A model generated the notes under the pieces. That model was not told the origin of the DNA. It worked only from the letters and a program-made list of their open reading frames with translations, and did no database searches. This document shows, piece after piece, positions 7,329 to 14,232 of a DNA stretch of 16,042 nucleotides. Position 1 is the stretch's first letter; each line of letters opens with the position of its first letter. Location of the stretch: NCBI GenBank assembly GCA_020852035.1, contig JADZBR010000099.1:1-16042 (forward strand), written 5' to 3'. The position numbers and the translations under genes were made by a program. This stretch comes from Caulobacteraceae bacterium. Lineage in GTDB: Bacteria > Pseudomonadota > Alphaproteobacteria > Caulobacterales > Caulobacteraceae.

Positions 7329-8531
7329 GTGAAGGCGCGCGAGACCTTTTCGGCCCTGGAGGCGCGGCGGATCGCGCTGGCGGCGCAGGGGTTCGCCGCG
7401 CGACGGTCGGCGCAGGTCGGGCGCAAGCAGCTGACCGGGCTGGTCGACCGGCTGGGCGTGATCCAGATCGATTCCGTGAACGTGGTCTCGCGCACCCACT
7501 ATCTGCCGTTCTTCTCGCGGCTGGGCGCCTATCCGCGGGCGCTGCTGGAGGAAGTGGCGTGGGGCACGCGCGCACCGCTCTTTGAATACTGGGCGCACGA
7601 AGCTTCGCTCTTGCCGCACGCCGCCCAGCCGCTGCTGCGCTGGCGGATGGCGGACGCGAGGGACGGCGTCGGCATCTGGAAGGGCGTCGCGCGCACCCTG
7701 CGCGAGCACCGGCCGTTCGTGGAGAAGGTGCTGGCCGAGATCGAGCGCCGCGGGCCGCTGCCGGCCTCCGAGCTCGGCCACGGGGCCCCGGGGCAGAAGG
7801 GCTGGTGGGGCTGGAGCGAGGGCAAGCGGGCGCTGGAATGCCTGTTCTGGACCGGTCAGCTGACCGCCAGGACGCGCCGCAACAACTTCGAGCGCATCTA
7901 CGACCTGACCGAACGCGCCCTGCCCGCCCGGGTGGTGGACGCGCCGACGCCGGACCGCGCCGAGGCCCAGCGGCGGCTGATCCTGACGGCGGCGCGGGCG
8001 CAGGGGGTGGCGACGGAACGGGACCTTCGCGACTACTTCCGCATGGGGCCGAAGGAGAGCCAGGCGCGTGTGGCCGAACTGGTCGAGGCGGGCGATTTGC
8101 TGCCGGTGAAGGTGAAGGGCTGGCGCGAGCCGGCCTTTCTAGACCCCAAGGCGACGCTGCCGCGCAGGGTGGCGACCGACGCCCTGCTCTCGCCGTTCGA
8201 CAACCTGATCTGGTTCCGCGAGCGGACCGAGCGGATGTTCGGCGTGAAGGTGCGCCTGGAGATCTACACGCCCGAGCACAAACGCACCCACGGCTACTAC
8301 GTCCTGCCCTTCCTGCAGGGCGAGGCGATCACCGCGCGGGTCGATCTGAAGGCCGACCGCAAGGCGGGGGTGCTGCTGGTGCAAGCCTCGCACGCCGAGC
8401 CGTGGGCGGACGGCGAGACGCCGGCGCGGCTGGCGGCGCAGCTTCAGGCGATGGCGGCGTGGCTGGGGTTGGAGCAGGTGCAGGTGAAGCCGAAGGGCGA
8501 CCTGGCGAAGGCGTTGGCGGACGCGACTTGA
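7329..8531 (+). CDS. ycaQ: YcaQ-like winged-helix DNA glycosylase (HTH_42 family)
   Basis: A 400-residue protein of the HTH_42 (formerly DUF1006) superfamily, whose studied members AlkZ and E. coli YcaQ are DNA glycosylases that act on interstrand crosslinks or bulky alkylation adducts. The diagnostic Q-x-D catalytic motif of the YcaQ branch is visible in LGVIQIDSVNVVSRTHYLPF (Q46, D48). Further family features are LFEYWAHEASLLP, the KGWWGWSEGKRALECLFWTG region, and the C-terminal LLSPFDNLIWFRERTERMFG and YTPEHKRTHGYYVLPFL segments. Total length resembles E. coli YcaQ. The start is taken as GTG 7329 because the Shine-Dalgarno is just upstream; the earlier in-frame ATG (7206) overlaps ppk2 by 71 bases and would encode repeat-derived sequence. 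Possibly cotranscribed with ppk2. A compound palindrome follows 1 base after the stop. Confidence 0.88.
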   Translation: MKARETFSALEARRIALAAQGFAARRSAQVGRKQLTGLVDRLGVIQIDSVNVVSRTHYLPFFSRLGAYPRALLEEVAWGTRAPLFEYWAHEASLLPHAAQPLLRWRMADARDGVGIWKGVARTLREHRPFVEKVLAEIERRGPLPASELGHGAPGQKGWWGWSEGKRALECLFWTGQLTARTRRNNFERIYDLTERALPARVVDAPTPDRAEAQRRLILTAARAQGVATERDLRDYFRMGPKESQARVAELVEAGDLLPVKVKGWREPAFLDPKATLPRRVATDALLSPFDNLIWFRERTERMFGVKVRLEIYTPEHKRTHGYYVLPFLQGEAITARVDLKADRKAGVLLVQASHAEPWADGETPARLAAQLQAMAAWLGLEQVQVKPKGDLAKALADAT

Positions 8532-8532
8532 T

Positions 8533-8691
8533 CCTTCTCCCCTTGAGGGAGAAGGTGGCCGGCGAAGCCGGACGGATGAGGGGTCGAAGATGACCTCCAC
8601 CTCGGCTGCGGATCGGCTGGGTGCGGATTGAGCCGTTTGAGAGACCCCTCATCCGGCGCTGCGCGCCACCTTCTCCCACAAGGGGAGAAGG
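8533..8691. repeat. Compound GC-rich palindrome, REP/BIME-like, class B (copy 2); possible bidirectional terminator
   Basis: It fills the space between the convergent YcaQ-like and M16 genes. The left hairpin pairs CCTTCTCCC (8533-8541) with GGGAGAAGG (8547-8555); the right pairs CCTTCTCCC (8669-8677) with GGGAGAAGG (8683-8691). The halves are joined by a perfect 12-bp inverted repeat, GGATGAGGGGTC (8574-8585) against GACCCCTCATCC (8643-8654), and GCCGGCGAAGCCGG makes a further small stem. The centre (8586-8642) has no recognisable content. It is 1 base from the YcaQ-like stop and 4 bases from the M16 stop, so it would sit in the 3' end of both transcripts, including the long cox operon. Confidence 0.87.
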
Positions 8692-8695
8692 GACC

Positions 8696-9964
8696 TTAAG
8701 CGAACAGCGCCCTCTCGAACCCTTCGGCCGCCTTCATCGCCGACTTCGGTCCGAGCACCGTCGCCACCGAGCGGCGGGGCTCCAGCATGGCCGCGCCGAG
8801 ACGCGCGAGGTCGGCGGGCGTCACCGCGTCGATCTGTTCGGCCAGGCGCGCGGGGTCGAGCGGGCCGTCGAACATCAGGGTCTGGGCGGCGGCCTGTTCG
8901 GCGCGCGACAGCGGCTGTTCGCGGGCCATGAACATCGAGGCCTTCAGCTGCGCCTTGCCGCGGGCGAGTTCGGCATCCTCCACCCGGTCGATCAGGCCGC
9001 GGATTTCGCCGGCGGTGACCTGCGCCAGCTCGGCCGCGTCGCCCGCGGCGCAGCCGGCGTAGACGCCGAGCAGGCCGGTTTCCTCGTAGGTGTCGGCGTA
9101 GGCGTCGATGGCGTAGGCGAGGCCGCGCTTCTCGCGGGCCTCCTGGAAGAGCCGCGAGGCCATGCCGCCGCCGAGCAGTTCGGCGAACAGGCGCAGGGCG
9201 AAGTAGTCGGGGTGCCTGGCGCCGACCGAGGGCAGCTGGAAGACGAGGTGGGCCTGCTCCAGGCGCTTGGCGAGCGCCTTCGCCCCGCCGGTGAAGACCG
9301 CTTCCGGGGCGACGGCGGGCTGCGGCGCCGGAGCGGCGTCGCCGAACCAGCGCTCGGCGCTGGCCAGCAGTTCGGCCTCGTCGACCGCGCCGGAAGCGGC
9401 GATCACCAGGGCCTCGGCGCCGTAGAGCTGGGCGCGCCAGGCGGCGAGGGTGTCAGGGTCGGCGCGGCCGATGCTCTCCACCGTGCCGAGGATCGGGCGG
9501 CCGAGGGGCTGGCCGGCGTAGGCGGCTTCCTGGGCGAGGTCGAAGACGAGGTCATCCGGCGTGTCAGCGGCCTCGGCGATCTCCTGGGCGATCACCTGCT
9601 TCTCGCGTTCGAGCTCGTCGGCGCTGAGGGTGGGGCGCAGGAGGAGGTCGGAGATCACAGCCAGGCCGAGGTCGAGGCCGCCGGCGAGGGCGCGGACCTG
9701 GTAGCTGGTGCGGGCGTAGCCGGTGGCGGCGTTGATGTGGCCGCCCTCGGCCTCGATCACCTCGACGATGTCGCGGGCCGAGCGGGCGCCGGCGCCCTTG
9801 AAGACCACGTGCTCCAGAAGGTGCGACCAGCCGGAGCGGGCCTCGTCCTCGAACCGCGCGCCGCGGCCGGCGACCACCGAGAGGGCGAGGGTCTGCAAGC
9901 TGGGGATCGGGTCGCAGACGACCCGGACCCCGTTGGGGAGCGTGTGGACGCGCGGGAGGCTCAC
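8696..9964 (-). CDS. M16B family zinc peptidase, mitochondrial-processing-peptidase-like
   Basis: A 422-residue M16B metallopeptidase. The inverted zinc motif HLLEH is at 48-52 (H48, catalytic E51, H52), and the distal zinc ligand is E128 in EREKQVIAQEIAEAADTPDD (119-138). The C-terminal half carries the substrate-contacting SRLFQEAREKRGLAYAID stretch. The family includes the mitochondrial processing peptidase beta subunit and bacterial PepR/PqqL-like proteins; bacterial M16B members usually act on peptides as homodimers. No signal peptide is seen, so it should be cytosolic. The GTG start at 9964 overlaps the thrC stop as GTGA, giving translational coupling; the frame is open further upstream but antisense to nothing sensible and inside thrC. 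It is the last gene of the minus-strand operon; its physiological substrate is unknown. Confidence 0.9.
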   Translation of the reverse strand: MSLPRVHTLPNGVRVVCDPIPSLQTLALSVVAGRGARFEDEARSGWSHLLEHVVFKGAGARSARDIVEVIEAEGGHINAATGYARTSYQVRALAGGLDLGLAVISDLLLRPTLSADELEREKQVIAQEIAEAADTPDDLVFDLAQEAAYAGQPLGRPILGTVESIGRADPDTLAAWRAQLYGAEALVIAASGAVDEAELLASAERWFGDAAPAPQPAVAPEAVFTGGAKALAKRLEQAHLVFQLPSVGARHPDYFALRLFAELLGGGMASRLFQEAREKRGLAYAIDAYADTYEETGLLGVYAGCAAGDAAELAQVTAGEIRGLIDRVEDAELARGKAQLKASMFMAREQPLSRAEQAAAQTLMFDGPLDPARLAEQIDAVTPADLARLGAAMLEPRRSVATVLGPKSAMKAAEGFERALFA

Positions 9965-11358
9965 ACGCCCTCGGCGAAGTCGCGGACGTAGGTCTTCACC
10001 GCCTCGGCGTCGGCGGGCAGGTGGTCGAAGCGCTCGGTCTTGGCGGCCAGCGGCTGGGCGGCGGGCGGCATGGCCGGGGCGACGCGGGCGGCGGCCTCGA
10101 CGGCCTCGGGGAACTTGGCCGCATGAGCGGTGGAGAGCGCCACCATCGGGCCTGCGAGGTCGGCGCGCAGGCGATGGGCGGCGGCGACGGCGACGGCGGT
10201 GTGCGGGTCGATCAGTTCGCCGGTCTCGTTGTAGGTGGAAAGGATCGTGCGGGCGACGTCGTCCTCGCCGATGGCGACGCCGGTGAAGGTCTCGCCCATC
10301 GCCTCGAACGCCTTGGGCGGGATGTCGACCGCGCCGTTCTCCGCGAAGGCCTGGAAAGCGCGGGCGGTCTCGACGCCGTCGCGGCGGGCGGCCTCGTAGT
10401 ACAGACGCTCGAAGTTGGACGCCGACTGGATGTCCATCGCCGGCGAGGAGGTCGGCTGGGTGATCCCGCGCACGTAACGGCCGGTCTGGAAGGTGCGGGC
10501 CAGGATGTCGTTGGAATTGGTGGCGACGACGATGCGGGCGATCGGCAGGCCCATCTTCAGCGCCATGTAGCCGGCGAAGGCGTCGCCGAAATTGCCCGAG
10601 GGCACCACGAAGGTGATGGGGCGGCCCGGCGCGCCGAGGGCGACAGCGGTAGTGAAGTAATAGACGCACTGGGCGACGACGCGGGCGAAGTTGATCGAAT
10701 TGACCGCCGAGAGGCCGACCGACTGGCGCAGGGACTGGTCGGCCAGCGCGGTCTTCAGGATCGCCTGGCAGTCGTCGAAGTCGCCGGCCACGGCCACGCA
10801 GCGGATGTTGTCCTCGCCCGTCGTGGTCATGAAGCGGCGCTGCACCTCGGAGATGCGCCCGTCGGGGAACATGGCGACCACGCGGGTGTGGGCGCGGCCG
10901 CGGAACGCCTCCGCCGCCGCCCCGCCGGTGTCGCCGGAGGTGGCGCAGAGGATGGTCTGGGTGCGGTTCTGGGCGGTGAGGATGTGGTCATACAGACGCG
11001 CGAGCAGCTGCATCGCGACGTCCTTGAAGGCCAGGCTCGGGCCGTGGAAGAGTTCGGCGAGGAAGAGGTCGGGGGCCAGCTGCTTCAGCGGCACGGTGGC
11101 CGCGTGGGTGAAGGTGGCGTAGGCCTCGGCGCAGATGTCTTCGACGGTTTCGCGGGCCAGCTCGTCGCCGGCGAAGCGCGACAGGATCTCGGCGGCGACT
11201 TCGGCGTAGGGGCGGCCGGCGAAGGCGGCGATCTCGCCTTCGGTGAGCTGCGGCCACTCTTCGGGCACGTAGAGGCCGCCGTCGGGGGCGAGGCCCGCCA
11301 GCACGGTGTCGATGAAGCCGATCGCAGGGGCGCGCCCCCTTGTGGAGACGTACCGCAT
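9961..11358 (-). CDS. thrC: Threonine synthase
   Basis: A 465-residue PLP enzyme that converts O-phosphohomoserine to threonine, the last step of threonine synthesis. The start MRYVSTRGRAPAIGF and the DGGLYVPEEWP segment (26-36) match the longer bacterial/fungal class of threonine synthase. The PLP lysine is in HGPSLAFKDVAMQLL (K112), and the phosphate-binding loop is CATSGDTGGAAAEAF (138-152). A further conserved region is FVVPSGNFGDAFAGYMA. The ATG overlaps the SURF1 stop by one base (TGATG) and is preceded by a GGAAGGG Shine-Dalgarno lying in SURF1. The stop overlaps the GTG of the M16 gene. Upstream frame extension into SURF1 is a shadow. A threonine-pathway gene inside an oxidase assembly operon is functionally odd, although I recall this order from related Caulobacterales. 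Confidence 0.95.
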   Translation of the reverse strand: MRYVSTRGRAPAIGFIDTVLAGLAPDGGLYVPEEWPQLTEGEIAAFAGRPYAEVAAEILSRFAGDELARETVEDICAEAYATFTHAATVPLKQLAPDLFLAELFHGPSLAFKDVAMQLLARLYDHILTAQNRTQTILCATSGDTGGAAAEAFRGRAHTRVVAMFPDGRISEVQRRFMTTTGEDNIRCVAVAGDFDDCQAILKTALADQSLRQSVGLSAVNSINFARVVAQCVYYFTTAVALGAPGRPITFVVPSGNFGDAFAGYMALKMGLPIARIVVATNSNDILARTFQTGRYVRGITQPTSSPAMDIQSASNFERLYYEAARRDGVETARAFQAFAENGAVDIPPKAFEAMGETFTGVAIGEDDVARTILSTYNETGELIDPHTAVAVAAAHRLRADLAGPMVALSTAHAAKFPEAVEAAARVAPAMPPAAQPLAAKTERFDHLPADAEAVKTYVRDFAEGV

Positions 11359-12113
11359 CAGCCCTTCCACCTTCGCCAGAGGAAGGCGGCATAGACGCCG
11401 GCCAGGGCGGCGGCAAGGCCGAACCAGGTGACGGCGTATTCCAGGTGCCGGTTGGAGATTTCCGCCGGCAGGGCGGCGGGCCTCAGCGCCGGCAGTTCGG
11501 GGTTGGTGGCGGTCTCGGCCATCAGGAACAGCGGCGCGGGCGCGGGCGCGCGCAGGTGCTCGGCCATGGCGGCGACGTCGCGCGAGTACCACTGGTTGTC
11601 GATCGGCCGGTTGGCGGGGGTGACGAAGGTCGGCGCGTCCGGCGCGCGCAGCACGCCGGTGACGCGCATCGGCTGGACGAGGCCGCGGTCGACCTTGGGG
11701 CGCTCCTTGACGGTGTCGGCGATGAACCCGCGATCGACCAGGATCGAGCGGTAGGGGCCGCCGGCGACGCGGCAGGCGGAGATCAGGCGATAGCCGCCCT
11801 GGCCGTCGTAGAGCGAATAGAGCGAGACATAGGCGGCGGTGGCGATGCCGGGGCAGTCGGCCGTGACGCGGACGAACGCGGCGCCTGCCGCCCCCTTCGC
11901 CAGCACCTGGCCGACCGGGCGAGGCGGCGCCGTCCGCAGGGCCTCGATGCGGGCGAGAAGCTGGGTCTTCCAGTGCAGGCGCTGCACCTGCCAGGTCCCC
12001 AGGCCGCAGAGGATCAGAAAGGCGATGGCCGCGGCGATCGTCAGGACGACGACTCCCTTCCCCCTGGAGGGGGGAAGGGCCGGGGATGGGGGTGGAGGCG
12101 GTTGGGTCGGCAC
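11358..12113 (-). CDS. surf1: SURF1 family cytochrome oxidase assembly protein, repeat-derived N-terminus
   Basis: A 251-residue frame encoding a SURF1/Shy1 protein, which helps build the aa3 oxidase, probably in heme a insertion into subunit I. It has the standard layout of two membrane helices (about 21-40 and 227-247) around a periplasmic domain. The first helix ends in GTWQVQRLHWKTQLL (39-53), and the last is preceded by ISNRHLEYAVTWFG. Oddity: codons 1-20 (MPTQPPPPPSPALPPSRGKG) are made of the class A palindrome at 12053-12216, and the only ATG/GTG/TTG start in frame is GTG 12113 with no visible ribosome site and an in-frame TGA three codons upstream. An alternative is a CTG at 12044, 8 bases after GGAAGGGAG, which would begin the protein at the first helix (228 residues). 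Family identity is firm; the start is uncertain. Confidence 0.87.
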   Translation of the reverse strand: MPTQPPPPPSPALPPSRGKGVVVLTIAAAIAFLILCGLGTWQVQRLHWKTQLLARIEALRTAPPRPVGQVLAKGAAGAAFVRVTADCPGIATAAYVSLYSLYDGQGGYRLISACRVAGGPYRSILVDRGFIADTVKERPKVDRGLVQPMRVTGVLRAPDAPTFVTPANRPIDNQWYSRDVAAMAEHLRAPAPAPLFLMAETATNPELPALRPAALPAEISNRHLEYAVTWFGLAAALAGVYAAFLWRRWKG

Positions 12114-12216
12114 GGGCGATCAGATGGGGGCGCGGCGCCGGAAAGGCGAACGCAGCAGCGCGGAGAGGGCGCCACCCCCATCCCCGGCCCGTCCCCCCTC
12201 CAGGAGGAAGGGAGAG
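12053..12216. repeat. Compound GC-rich palindrome, REP/BIME-like, class A (copy 2)
   Basis: The left sub-hairpin pairs CCCTTCCCCC (12055-12064) with GGGGGAAGGG (12070-12079). A perfect 19-bp inverted repeat joins the halves, 12077-12095 against 12172-12190. The 26 bases at 12160-12185 are identical to 1452-1477 of the other class A copy; the centres (12096-12159 here) differ. The element starts at the DUF983 stop codon (12217-12219) and runs into the SURF1 frame, where it encodes the first 20 residues if GTG 12113 is used. Confidence 0.87.
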
Positions 12217-12579
12217 CTAGACGTCCCCACGGCCGGCCTCCGAGGCCCGGTTCATGAACTGCGCCGCCAGGAGCGCGCCCTTCAGGGGGCGCAGCAGGCC
12301 CAGGCACACGACCACCGTCAACGGCAGCCACAGGACCAGGTGCAGCCAGATCGGCGGCCGATAGGCGATCTCGGTGAAGAGGGCGGCGAAAGCCACCAGG
12401 AAGCCGGCGATCAGGATGACGAACACCGCCGGGCCGTCGCCGCTATCAGCCTTGCCCAGGTCGAAGCCGCAGGCTTCGCAGCTGGGGGCGATCTTCAGGA
12501 AGCCCACAAAGAGGGGGCCCCGCCCGCAGTTCGGGCAACGCCCCCCAAGCCCCGCGACGAGCGGGTGCGGCTGGGTCAC
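12217..12579 (-). CDS. DUF983 zinc-ribbon membrane protein
   Basis: A 120-residue protein with an N-terminal four-cysteine zinc ribbon, CPNCGRG (C15, C18) and CEACGFDLG (C34, C37), followed by two membrane helices (about 52-70 and 77-96) and a short cytosolic tail ending FMNRASEAGRGDV. This is the DUF983 family, regularly found beside ctaE and SURF1 in alphaproteobacteria, so a role in oxidase biogenesis is likely but unproven; metal handling is a reasonable guess from the cysteines. The GTG start overlaps the ctaE stop as GTGA, so translation is probably coupled. Its TAG stop abuts the class A palindrome directly. Confidence 0.85.
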   Translation of the reverse strand: MTQPHPLVAGLGGRCPNCGRGPLFVGFLKIAPSCEACGFDLGKADSGDGPAVFVILIAGFLVAFAALFTEIAYRPPIWLHLVLWLPLTVVVCLGLLRPLKGALLAAQFMNRASEAGRGDV

Positions 12580-13454
12580 TTGCCCCAGCCGGCTCCGAAC
12601 ACGAAGTAGACGAAGGCGAAGAGGAACAGCCAGACCACGTCCACGAAGTGCCAGTACCAGGCCGCCGCCTCGAAGCCGAAGTGCTGCTTGGGCGTGAACC
12701 CGCCCATCAGGAGGCGGATCAGGCAGACGGTGAGGAAGATCGTCCCCACCAGCACGTGGAAGCCGTGGAAGCCGGTCGCCATGAAGAAGGACGAGCCGTA
12801 GAGCTGCGAGTTCGCCGCCTGCTCGTTGAAGAAATACTGGTGGCCCAGGATGTGGTGATACTCATAGGCCTGGATCGAGGTGAACAGCACCCCGAGCAGG
12901 ATGGTCAGCACCAGGGCGATCTTGGCGCCCCTGCGGTCGCCCTGTTGCAGCGCGTGGTGGGCCCAGGTGACGGTGGTGCCCGAGAGCAGCAGCGTCAGGG
13001 TGTTGATCAGCGGTAGTTCGAAGGCCGGCACGGTCTCCACGCCCTGCGGCGGCCACGAGCCCCAGGCGGTCCGCACCTCCTCGATCGCAGACAGGGTCCG
13101 GTGCTCGTGGAAGAGCGACATCTCGAAGAAGATCCAGAACCAGGCGACGAAGAACATCACCTCCGAGACGATGAACAGGATCATCCCGTAGCGCAGGCCG
13201 ATGGAGACGACGGGGGTATGGTCGCCCCTGTTGGCCTCCTTCACGACCTCCATCCACCAGCCGAGCATGGTGAAGAGCACGCCGCCCATGCCGATGGCGA
13301 ACACCCACCAGGTGCCGGCCGGCAGGCCGAAGAGGCCCTTGAACCAGGTCACCAGCCCCATAGTGAGGACGACCGCGAAGGCCGAACCGACCAACGGCCA
13401 GGGGCTGGGGTCCACCAGGTGGTAGTCGTGCTTGACGTCGCCGTGAGCCGCCAT
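12576..13454 (-). CDS. ctaE: Cytochrome c oxidase subunit III
   Basis: A 292-residue subunit III of the aa3-type oxidase, an inner-membrane protein with seven helices that stabilises subunit I and its D proton pathway. Typical features are the N-terminal KHDYHLVDPSPWPLVGS (8-24), SEVMFFVAWFWIFF (97-110) with the conserved membrane Glu-98, LLSGTTVTWAHHAL, the IQAYEYHH segment, GSSFFMATGFHGFHVLVGT and the terminal AAAWYWHFVDVVWLFLF. Length is normal. It lies 36 bases after the ctaG stop; the ribosome-binding site is weak (GAGCGAG). It overlaps the DUF983 start by 4 bases. Confidence 0.97.
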   Translation of the reverse strand: MAAHGDVKHDYHLVDPSPWPLVGSAFAVVLTMGLVTWFKGLFGLPAGTWWVFAIGMGGVLFTMLGWWMEVVKEANRGDHTPVVSIGLRYGMILFIVSEVMFFVAWFWIFFEMSLFHEHRTLSAIEEVRTAWGSWPPQGVETVPAFELPLINTLTLLLSGTTVTWAHHALQQGDRRGAKIALVLTILLGVLFTSIQAYEYHHILGHQYFFNEQAANSQLYGSSFFMATGFHGFHVLVGTIFLTVCLIRLLMGGFTPKQHFGFEAAAWYWHFVDVVWLFLFAFVYFVFGAGWGK

Positions 13455-13490
13455 GTCTCGCTCTATAGAATCCTGAACTTGCCGGGGGTG

Positions 13491-14108
13491 CTATAGCCCT
13501 GCCGATTGCGATCCGCCAAGGGGCTCTCGCCCCTTGACTGAAGATGCATCGGCCTGGACCGGCCCTTCGGCCGGAAAGAAGGTGTAGGACAGCGTCACTT
13601 CACGCTGTCCCTTGGTCTCGAAATCCGAGGCGTAGCCGGGGTCGACGAAGTAGACCATCGGGAACTCCATCGTCCTGCCGGGGGCGATGGTCTGCTCGGT
13701 GAAGCAGAAGCACTGCAGCTTCTGGAAATAGGGCCCGGCCGATTCGGGGACCACGTTGTAGATGGCCCGGGTGGTCACCGGCTTGTCGGAGGTGTTGGTC
13801 ACCTTGAAGAAGGCCAGGCCCGTAGCGCCGATCTTCAGTTCCTGGCTCACCTGCTCGGCGGTGAACTGCAGGGGCACGTCGCGCACGTTGGTGTCGAAGC
13901 GGACGGTCAGGGTCTTGTCGAGCACCACTCGCGACGGCGCCGCGGCGCGCTGAGTGGTGCCGCCGAAGCCGGTGACCTGACAGAAGGCGCGGTAGAGCGG
14001 CACCGCGGCGAAGGCCGCGCCCACCATCGCGGCGAACACCCCCGCGCAGACCAGCGCCACCTTGCGGTTGCGCCGCGAGGTCGGGTCAGAAGGGGCGGCT
14101 GGCAACAT
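13491..14108 (-). CDS. ctaG: Cu(B) assembly chaperone CtaG/Cox11
   Basis: A 205-residue copper chaperone that delivers copper to the Cu(B) site of subunit I. It has one N-terminal membrane helix (about 17-37) followed by a periplasmic immunoglobulin-like domain. The first conserved cysteine is in PLYRAFCQVTGFGGTTQ (C43), and the copper-binding pair is C133/C135 in LQCFCFTEQ. NTSDKPVTTRAIYNVVPESAG and the MVYFVDPGYASD stretch are typical. The start overlaps the preceding small ORF by 23 bases; GGGAGG is only 2 bases from the ATG, so initiation at the next codon (TTG, 5-base spacing) is possible. The C-terminal 17 residues lie beyond the usual domain and contain an 8-bp hairpin-forming sequence. 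Confidence 0.95.
   Translation of the reverse strand: MLPAAPSDPTSRRNRKVALVCAGVFAAMVGAAFAAVPLYRAFCQVTGFGGTTQRAAAPSRVVLDKTLTVRFDTNVRDVPLQFTAEQVSQELKIGATGLAFFKVTNTSDKPVTTRAIYNVVPESAGPYFQKLQCFCFTEQTIAPGRTMEFPMVYFVDPGYASDFETKGQREVTLSYTFFPAEGPVQADASSVKGREPLGGSQSAGL
13517..13536. repeat. Perfect hairpin at the 3' end of ctaG
   Basis: CAAGGGGC (13517-13524) pairs with GCCCCTTG (13529-13536) around TCTC. It lies inside the last codons of ctaG (KGREPLG region) and 62 bases before the ctaE start. It may be a fragment of the palindrome family or a structure in the ctaG-ctaE mRNA; neither can be settled here. Confidence 0.6.
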
Positions 14109-14232
14109 TGCCTCCCAGGCGGATGATGGTGACCACGAAGACGATGATCACGAAGGCCGCCAGGCCCAGCGCGATGGCGATGCTGCGGCCGTTGCGGGCC
14201 TTGCGTTCGGCGTCGGGGTCGGGATTGCTCAT
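14086..14232 (-). CDS. Small single-helix membrane protein between ctaB and ctaG (CoxF-like position)
   Basis: A 48-residue protein with a charged N-terminus (MSNPDPDAERKARNGRS, 1-17), one membrane helix (about 18-38, IAIALGLAAFVIIVFVVTII) and a short tail RLGGNVASRPF. Its ATG overlaps the ctaB stop as ATGA, and its end overlaps the start of ctaG by 23 bases, so it is tightly embedded in the operon. The equivalent slot in many alphaproteobacteria carries a tiny membrane protein, sometimes named CoxF, of unclear role. Predicted orientation is N-terminus in the cytosol or, given the Arg/Lys cluster before the helix, N-in. Coupling to its neighbours on both sides and the clean helix support it being real. 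Confidence 0.8.
   Translation of the reverse strand: MSNPDPDAERKARNGRSIAIALGLAAFVIIVFVVTIIRLGGNVASRPF

Noticed and set aside
8621..9991. 456-residue open frame on the plus strand
   Set aside because: Antisense to the M16 peptidase, whose zinc motif and overlaps with thrC are convincing; begins inside a palindromic element.
10021..11394. 457-residue open frame on the plus strand
   Set aside because: Antisense to thrC, Gly/Arg/Asp-rich and without domains.
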